From positions 9,583,034 to 9,647,033 of the forward strand of contig NC_082618.1 of NCBI RefSeq assembly GCF_030936135.1: a stretch of DNA of 64,000 nt. Reading direction: 5' to 3'. Position 1 is the stretch's first letter; every line of letters begins with the position of its first letter. The stretch comes from Gavia stellata (lineage: Eukaryota > Chordata > Aves > Gaviiformes > Gaviidae). The notes below the pieces were generated by a model. That model did no database searches and was not told the origin of the DNA. It worked only from the letters and a program-made list of their open reading frames with translations. The position numbers were made by a program, and so were the translations under genes. Shown here in pieces: positions 10,976 to 64,000 of this stretch.

Positions 10976-12907
10976 GAGCACCACAAGCAAGTGCAATCAG
11001 TAGAAACAAAACACTCCACCATCTTCAAGGTCTTACTGTCCTAATGAAATTAGGAGATGGCTAAACATTTGATCCTTGTATCACTGTAGCAACTGGCCAG
11101 TTATCCTCAATTAAGTACTGGTGTAACTCCCCTGACTTCCAGAGTGTCAGGCTGCTATAACACTGATCTGAGGAGAGAAGGAGGTTCACATTCCTCTGGG
11201 CTTTGACTAGCAGTTCAGAGCAGACCTTTGATTGCAAGTGACTGCAGAATGATGCTGTAGAGCTCTTACTGCAGCAGGTCAGTCTTCTGTTGTCCTTGGC
11301 TGACTACGGAGCCCTTCAGCATTTTTCAGAAGCAAACTTTTGCAAGGCTGTTTTATTCATTTTCTTGGTGGCTTGGGTATTCTTGGGGCCCAAGTTTCAA
11401 TGAATAAGAACTGTAACATGCAAGAGATTAGTTTCTGCTAGCTTGTTTAACTAGACAGATTTCTATTTCTGCGCATTTCATTTCAGGAAGGAGGTGTTGG
11501 AGGAAGGACTCCTTCCCAAGACCTTGATGCTTTTGACTATTGGGTGTTAAGTAAAACCCCTTTAATAATCACATTCTAGCTAGCAATTTTATCTGTAATA
11601 CAAAGTAATGCACCAGGCTTCTACCTGTTTAGAAGAGAATCTGTCTAGAACTGACTTGTGAAATCCTGGAAATATTAAACAAATACAGTATCTGAAATAT
11701 TTTAACATTTTATTTTAAAAATTGACAAAATTATTGCCATCTGAATCAGAGGGGCGATCTCACTCCTGTTTACTAAACCTGAGTTGCTGCTTGGCTCTTA
11801 AGCCTAATATAAATCAAAGGGGAAGTATTTTTTCTGTAAAACTTTAATTTCCTCCACTAGACTGTTTTATGTAACCTGTCATTTTAATATTGCACTACTT
11901 TTCTTTCCAACAAAAGCAGCATATCAAAAGCTGTAAATCATGTTTGCTTACAGGGAGAAATGTAATGCAAATAAGATGCTTTAGCTTTGTGGGACTCTTT
12001 TTCCAAAATAAAATTCCAGAAACCGTTTTAAGATTCAAGAGAGGATTTTTAAAGCAAGGAGTCTGGCTGGCTACTTTCTTTGTGTTTGGTTGCATAAGAA
12101 TTGTCAGCTGCTCAGGTTTGGGTTTTTTAAGGAGGGGAAAAAAAAAAAAGAAGCTCTTGCAACATTCTGATTTATGCTGGCTTCCAGTTATTGCACTATT
12201 TACTCTCCTGGATAAGGAAAACCACAGCTGTTCTTCTGGAGTTTTTAAGGCTGATCTCACTAAAGAGGGGCTAAACCAGCAGACAGAATGTACACTTTTC
12301 AGAAAAGCTTTCCATCAGAGAGCTCTTTTCCATTGAAGAGTTTACCTTCTCTGGTTTAGAGATATTAGACTCTGCAAAACATGAAATGCAGTGTTCTGTA
12401 TCTTAGTTACCATATTGAGGGCTATTTTTTTAGGCTGTGTGTTTTTTGAGGTCTACTTGCATACTAACTACCTGGAAGCTTAGTGCCAGAATAGATGCTT
12501 TCTAATATGAGAATCAAATCTTAAGCACCCCTCTCTCAGGATTGAACTGAGGTTTGTGTGAAGCTCTGCTGTTTCTGGAGCCCAAACAGTGGGTTGATTA
12601 GTAGAAGAGATTGTTTAACAAGCTTTTGTTCAGTTGTTAGAAGTGCAGGAGTTTTGTCATTTAAGTGAAAAATTTAGATTGATGTAGGTGGAAATGTTTT
12701 AATCTTTGTCATTGCGGGAATTGAATCACTTTCTCCTTTTTAATGGTGTAATGCAGGGTAACTGTGATTTGGACTTGAAGAACTGCTGGATGCTTCCCTG
12801 TATCCTTTGACAATGAAGTAAATGGAGTCTTCATAAGCAGAAACGGAGACATTGTGCTTTTTGGTTTTTTTCTACTATTAGATCCCCACACGTGACTGAT
12901 CTATGAA

Positions 12908-59158
<46,251 letters not shown>

Positions 59159-62100
59159 GTGAGTAATTCTTTAACACAGTAATGAAGTAATACCTTCACT
59201 CATTAAGTGGAAAAATACTGGAGGAGTCAACCTAGATGTGCTGAAAATTGTGCTTTGCTTTGAAGCGCAAGCTTTGGCCAACACATAATTTAGGTCTTAT
59301 TTGCAACTTCATTCCTCACCTCAAAGGCTTCAAGTACTTCAAGAAACATAATAGCACTGAAGGTCAGATGGCCTGAGTATGTAGTACCGACAGTTAACTG
59401 TCACCCAGAAATATGACACAGCTCTTCCAATTATAGATCGCTACACTTTTAGCTGCAAATAGACTGGGTTTTTTTATGGACTTTCTTCAGTGTTGTAGTG
59501 TGATCCTATGACAAAAAATGGAAGAACTCTTGTGATTTATGTAGTGTCCCAAGATGACAATAAACATCTTCCATAATTTGAACTACCTTATACACTTAAA
59601 GTATTAAATCTCTCATTAAATGTCAGAATGAGAAATTTGGCGTGTAGAGTTATACCTGCATTCTATTCAACTTGGGTTTTCATAGGAGAAATGACAGTTT
59701 TCATGGATAAACTGTTCCTATTTTGAGAAAGTTTGTCTTTTCTTTTTTTAGTCTAAGTTCTTTAGTAATTGATTACTATTTTATTTTTGAAGTGAAAATC
59801 CCAGTTTAAAACAAGAAAACTAAGCAAAAGCCCAGCTAACAACGGGGGGGGGGGGGGAAGGACAATTAAAACAACATACTCCCATGTTGCCTCAGTGGTT
59901 TTGAATGAAGATTGGAACCTGATGATGAAGTGCTAGATTTTTTGCCTCATATCTACCTGTTCAGTCATGAAATTCTGTGTAATTTTATAATCCATTGTTG
60001 ATGTTAACATTTTGTGCTTGGTAATCCAGCAAATAACATCGCAACAGTGCCTCTCTAACCGTGCAGAAGTTTCATAAACTGCTTGAATGCAAAGAAAGTG
60101 TGCAACCTAATTAATTGAAATGTGGGCAACTAGACCAAATCGTATGGATTTCATGAAAAATTGGTGCTTAATTGTTCAAAGGGACGGTTGTGATCTTGGG
60201 GGGAAAGCTACTGCCTGTGTCAGTACACTGATCTGATTAATGTCAGGGATGCAGGTTTAAAGTTTTAAATGTGATTCTCTAACATTTAAATAGAAAGCCT
60301 TATTGTTGTGGGTTTGGGGGTTTTTTTGTTTGTTTGTTTTGTGGGGGTTTTAAACTAAATACCTAATATGGATCCATAAAATAAATTCTAAGGTGTTTTT
60401 ACTTTTCCAAGGTCTTTCACTTGTTATATGGGGCAAATTGATTGACACTTCGCTATCCAAACTGTAATAACTATTTTCACATAAAATCCAAAAAGCCACG
60501 CTCCTCAAGAACAGTTTCGGGGAGGAATATCTGGAAATAATTCCTTTTGAAATATGTAAACTTGAAGTAGTAGTGCTATACAAAGAAAAAGGAATGTCAG
60601 AAGACACATTCTTAGGGCATTTCACTAATGAAACAAATCCTGACTTTATGACTTCCTGATCTTCTGATTGGGTGTCTGGTTTGTAACAAACTTCAAAATT
60701 AATTTGTTGCTTTGAACATTTTTTAAAAAAAAAAAAAAAGTGGCTGCTTTTAACCATCATTAGTCAGCTTTTCTTAGTATCAATCACACCGGACAATTTA
60801 TTACTAACTTTTGATCAGCACTGCTACTAGCTCAGGTATATTTCCAAAGATTTACTTTCCTGCAAACCTTTGAGGCAAAACTAGTAGTTTTTTCCTACTT
60901 CATCTGTCTTGGAGATAATTTTGCATCAAATTACTTCGAATGCATTCACAAGACCTCTGCTGGATCCGGATTTTATTAGATGGTTGATGTCAGAGTTAAA
61001 AAATGTTCTCGGGAGACAGTAAGATTTTTGGAATGTCCCGGTATCCTTGACTTTTCTCAAGCTGTCTGCTGGCATTACCTCATCAATTTCTTTTAGAGTG
61101 GAGTATAAAACATGTTAAACAATAGCTTCCATTAAATCCCTTATTATTAGATTAAAATATAGATCTGTTTAATGGTTGGTAACTTTATTTTAATCAAATT
61201 CTATCCGACAAAATGACATAAGACTTCTTTTGTCTGAGATATTGCTCTTACACAATAGGAAATGTCTAAGCACAATACTTTAAAATAATGAACATATTAA
61301 TATACAGGATAACTAAAATCTAGACAGAAGATTAAGTTATGAGATAAAGTCGGAGAATATTTGATTTTATAAGCCAGAGAGAATTTCTTGATAACTACAT
61401 GAGCCGTAGTCAAAAAGCACAGATGATTCACCTGCAGACCTTGCCCGTAGCTCAAGAGTTGTTTACTTCTGTTACTGGATGCTGCTGGCGTTGCACGCTA
61501 AGCCTGCCATAACCAGGCTGGTTTAATATAATTTAGGGTAATTTGATTTTACAATTTTGTCTGGGTCTCCATTACAAAAGGATCATAAAATAGTCCTTAT
61601 ATTAATTAAATAAAGAAAGAAAAGGAAAAGAAAATGTGGCAGGAAATTAAGAAGCTGTTTACATAAATTTTTTGCAACCATTGGTGGTAGCTAGCGTACA
61701 AACACAAGGTAAGAAGGATGGGTGGTGGCAGCAGCAAAGGCAGATGGCAGCCGTGCTGCGGCAAGCGCTGTTAGAAGGAACAAGGAGCCATGGATGGATT
61801 TAAGAACCTGAAGTTAGCATGAGTCTTGAAATGAGAGCTGAAGAGGATTACAAAGATACTGGTGGCTCGCATGAGGCTGGTAATTAGCAACCTGTTCTGC
61901 CAGTTAATAGTTGAAAGTTGTATTGTTGCTGTCTAAAATGCTAGAAGACGGTAATGTTTTCTCTCAGATTGTATTACCTTCATAAGCTTTTGTGAGGAAA
62001 GATGGTGTGCGAGAGTTTTGTCCTGTCACTTAAAGAAGAGTTTAACTTACTGGTCATCCATGTAAAATACTTCAATGCTGGTTTTAGGCCAAACCTAGCC

Positions 62101-64000
62101 CATTTAAAATGTTTAATTATTGTGTGTGTTGTGGGTTTTCTTTTAGCTCTTAAATCTTTCCGTTTAATTTTTTTTACCTACAGCTGCAGGATTGTTTATG
62201 AAGTCACACTAAGCATATTGCTTTTAAGCATGATCATATTTTCTTTGAAGTGGCAGTTTCAAATGCGGATTAAGAATTCCCAGAAAACTACTGAAGAAAT
62301 CGTTCTCAAAGCACACACCATCCACAAAGCTGTCTGCCATCAGTTGTGGGTGAATGTTCAGAAAGAAAAAAATGAAATTTTTTTCTTTAGTTCAGCATGC
62401 TCTGTTCATATTTTGTGAAAATGAGCTAGTAACTTTAGAATGTCAATGGACATCTAAAAAATTCATAACCGTGTTTTATATAGCATTAGGCAGCGCGTGG
62501 CCTTCACCTCCGAAGCATCTGAACTTCAGTGCAAGTGGTGGCTGCGTCCCTTTTGGACCAATCCCAGCCTTGGGGCAGAGAGATTCCCTCTGGCTATAGT
62601 TGAGTTAATGATAGACTCACAGAGGCTGCAGAGGGTCTTAATTACAGTTAATTAATAGTTACTCAAAGGGGAGGCCTGAACACTGAGAAGTGCTCATGCG
62701 ATACACCAGGTATGCTGTCATCTTAGCAAAATGAGTGAACTACTGCCTGTAGCAAATGACGCCATGCTGATTTTAAGAGAAGTAGAGACTAATCTATTCG
62801 ATTAATGAACTGAGTCAATAAACTAATTTGAAGTTGAAATAGAAGCCAGTGAAATGCATGTAAAAAAATTGCATACTTCCACAGAGTCTTAAAAGTTAAT
62901 TTGTTAGTGCCATGTTCCGTGGGTGAGACGTGTTAACACTGTGAAGTGTAATTCAACAAATTCTGAAAAATCTACCCAAAAATACCAGTGCTTCGGAAGG
63001 GCTTCTTAACCTGGTGGTTTCTGTGCAACAAATTTTCATGCTTTCCAGCTATGCAGGCCAGTTTGAATGATTGCACGTCTTAAAGGAAAAACAGTTTTTG
63101 GTAACAGGTACTTGAACCGTTGCCTTGACAAACCAGTTTGCTGCTATTTATTGTGCCATAATTCTTTGCTTCACTACTTAATCTCAGTTGATTCTTGTAA
63201 GGAGCGTGATGTTCCTTTCCCGAAAGAAGTACAAATGAAATCATGGTGACTAATGTGACTGGAAACTTTGCTGAAAGATTGTTTTTGTTTTTTGTTTTTC
63301 CAAAAATCATTTAAAATATAGGTTTAGGCCATTTCTTTAGAATGTAAGTAAGTCAAGAAACTACAGCGATAGAAAGGGCTGCACCAGTTGTCCTGGGGTG
63401 AGAAGAACCCCGGGTTTTGATTCGCATTGTGCCACGCGATTGCCTGGGGTTTTTGGGGGCCTTCAGCAGGGTATGACCCCATAGCGTGGCCTCTGCCACC
63501 TCGTCTCCACCGCTTCGTATCGCTCTGCCTTGGGCAGACCAGCGTCAAAGGAGCCGGGCCCAATCTGCCAACCGCACCTTCTGACTTGGCGGACCTTTGT
63601 TTTGCGGGTATGCCAGAAAGTCCATATCCTGTTGAACTGGCGCCTTCATTAAAGGATATTTTGAAAAACAGGTTCCACTCAACATTTAAAATAAAACCTG
63701 TGTAGTAGAATTCAACCAAAAATAACCTGAAGTGGCTGAGAACATGGATAACTGAGCAGCAACTTCAAAATCTCCTGAGAGAAATGCTTCTGGAAGGTTA
63801 TACCAATACACCTGACATTTCTTGGTACAATAAATCAATGGCTCTCCTCCCACAAGTATATCAGAAACCTGTGGGACTGTGCCCTCATAATACACCCTGT
63901 ACACAATAGATCAGCTCTGCACAAAAAAGGCTTTAGTGTCTTGAAAGGGACACAGATGTGGATGAAATTTGAGTAGCTTTGGTGTTGAAAACCTTCCAGT
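59159..64000 (+). other. VMP1: VMP1 intron 10 (incomplete, runs off window)
   Basis: GTGAGT donor with no acceptor or following VMP1 exon before the window ends. Contains G14 (59844-59857), A/T homopolymers, an AP-1 heptamer TGAGTCA (62811-62817) and a GC-richer patch (about 63420-63600). In mammals the pri-miR-21 promoter lies in a late VMP1 intron, so such elements may lie here, but I cannot show one. Confidence 0.8.
59844..59857. repeat. Poly(G) run, 14 bases
   Basis: Uninterrupted G14 on the plus strand in VMP1 intron 10. Confidence 0.95.

Larger units (their letters stand above)
4111..12881 (+). other. VMP1: VMP1 intron 1
   Basis: Bounded by a GTGAGT donor at 4111 and an AG acceptor at 12880-12881 after a T-rich tract. 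It holds the 3' half of the CpG island, the GCTCG repeat, a TA/TG microsatellite (10873-10975) and exon-like open stretches between 6741 and 8148. No clear transposon was seen in its 8.8 kb. Confidence 0.65.

Noticed and set aside
11890-12336. 148-codon plus-strand frame in intron 1
   Set aside because: Crosses homopolymers, has no domain-like content, and an antisense frame is open over the same DNA. Length is within chance for 64 kb in six frames.
60350-60760. 136-codon minus-strand frame
   Set aside because: Begins beside an A run and has no recognisable motif; likely chance.
62002-62418. 138-codon plus-strand frame in intron 10
   Set aside because: Hydrophobic, T-rich low-complexity translation of AT-rich intron, unlike the missing VMP1 C-terminus.

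Overview
This window is nuclear DNA from a vertebrate, most likely a bird. It has AT-rich introns, consensus spliceosomal exon borders, one CpG island and very few interspersed repeats. The only clear transposon is an old CR1 LINE 3' end (about 44636-44880). CR1 is the typical sauropsid/avian retroposon, and the compact introns fit a bird better than a turtle or crocodile. I cannot name the species.

Layout. Positions 1 to about 860 look like the 3' end of a plus-strand gene with a poly(A) signal at 831-836. By conserved vertebrate order (CLTC - PTRH2 - VMP1 - MIR21) this should be the CLTC 3'UTR, but no CLTC coding sequence is present. Positions about 862-2650 are intergenic. PTRH2 (mitochondrial peptidyl-tRNA hydrolase 2/Bit1) lies on the minus strand, with its whole 172-codon frame in one exon (2755-3273) and a probable non-coding first exon near 3905-3960. 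A CpG island (about 3600-4650) is a divergent promoter shared with VMP1, with a palindromic CRE, ETS sites and GC boxes.

VMP1 (vacuole membrane protein 1) fills the rest on the plus strand. It has a non-coding exon 1 ending at 4110, then nine coding exons at 12908-12983, 15216-15351, 17787-17877, 20071-20181, 33057-33224, 37982-38113, 52849-52929, 56588-56704 and 59097-59158. All splice phases are compatible and together encode about 325 residues. The last ~80 residues of the family protein are not in the window, so the gene runs off the right edge inside an intron longer than 4.8 kb. MIR21, expected just beyond VMP1, is not here.

About 57 of the 64 kb is VMP1 intron. Noteworthy signals there are a GC-AG intron after the 56588-56704 exon, an out-of-frame uORF overlapping the VMP1 start, two near-perfect CTCF-type motifs in the same orientation, a nested inverted repeat, two short tandem duplications, and several exon-like open stretches with good splice borders that match no gene I recognise. 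Those stretches are offered only as candidates. I found no CRISPR, tRNA, viral or bacterial-type system.
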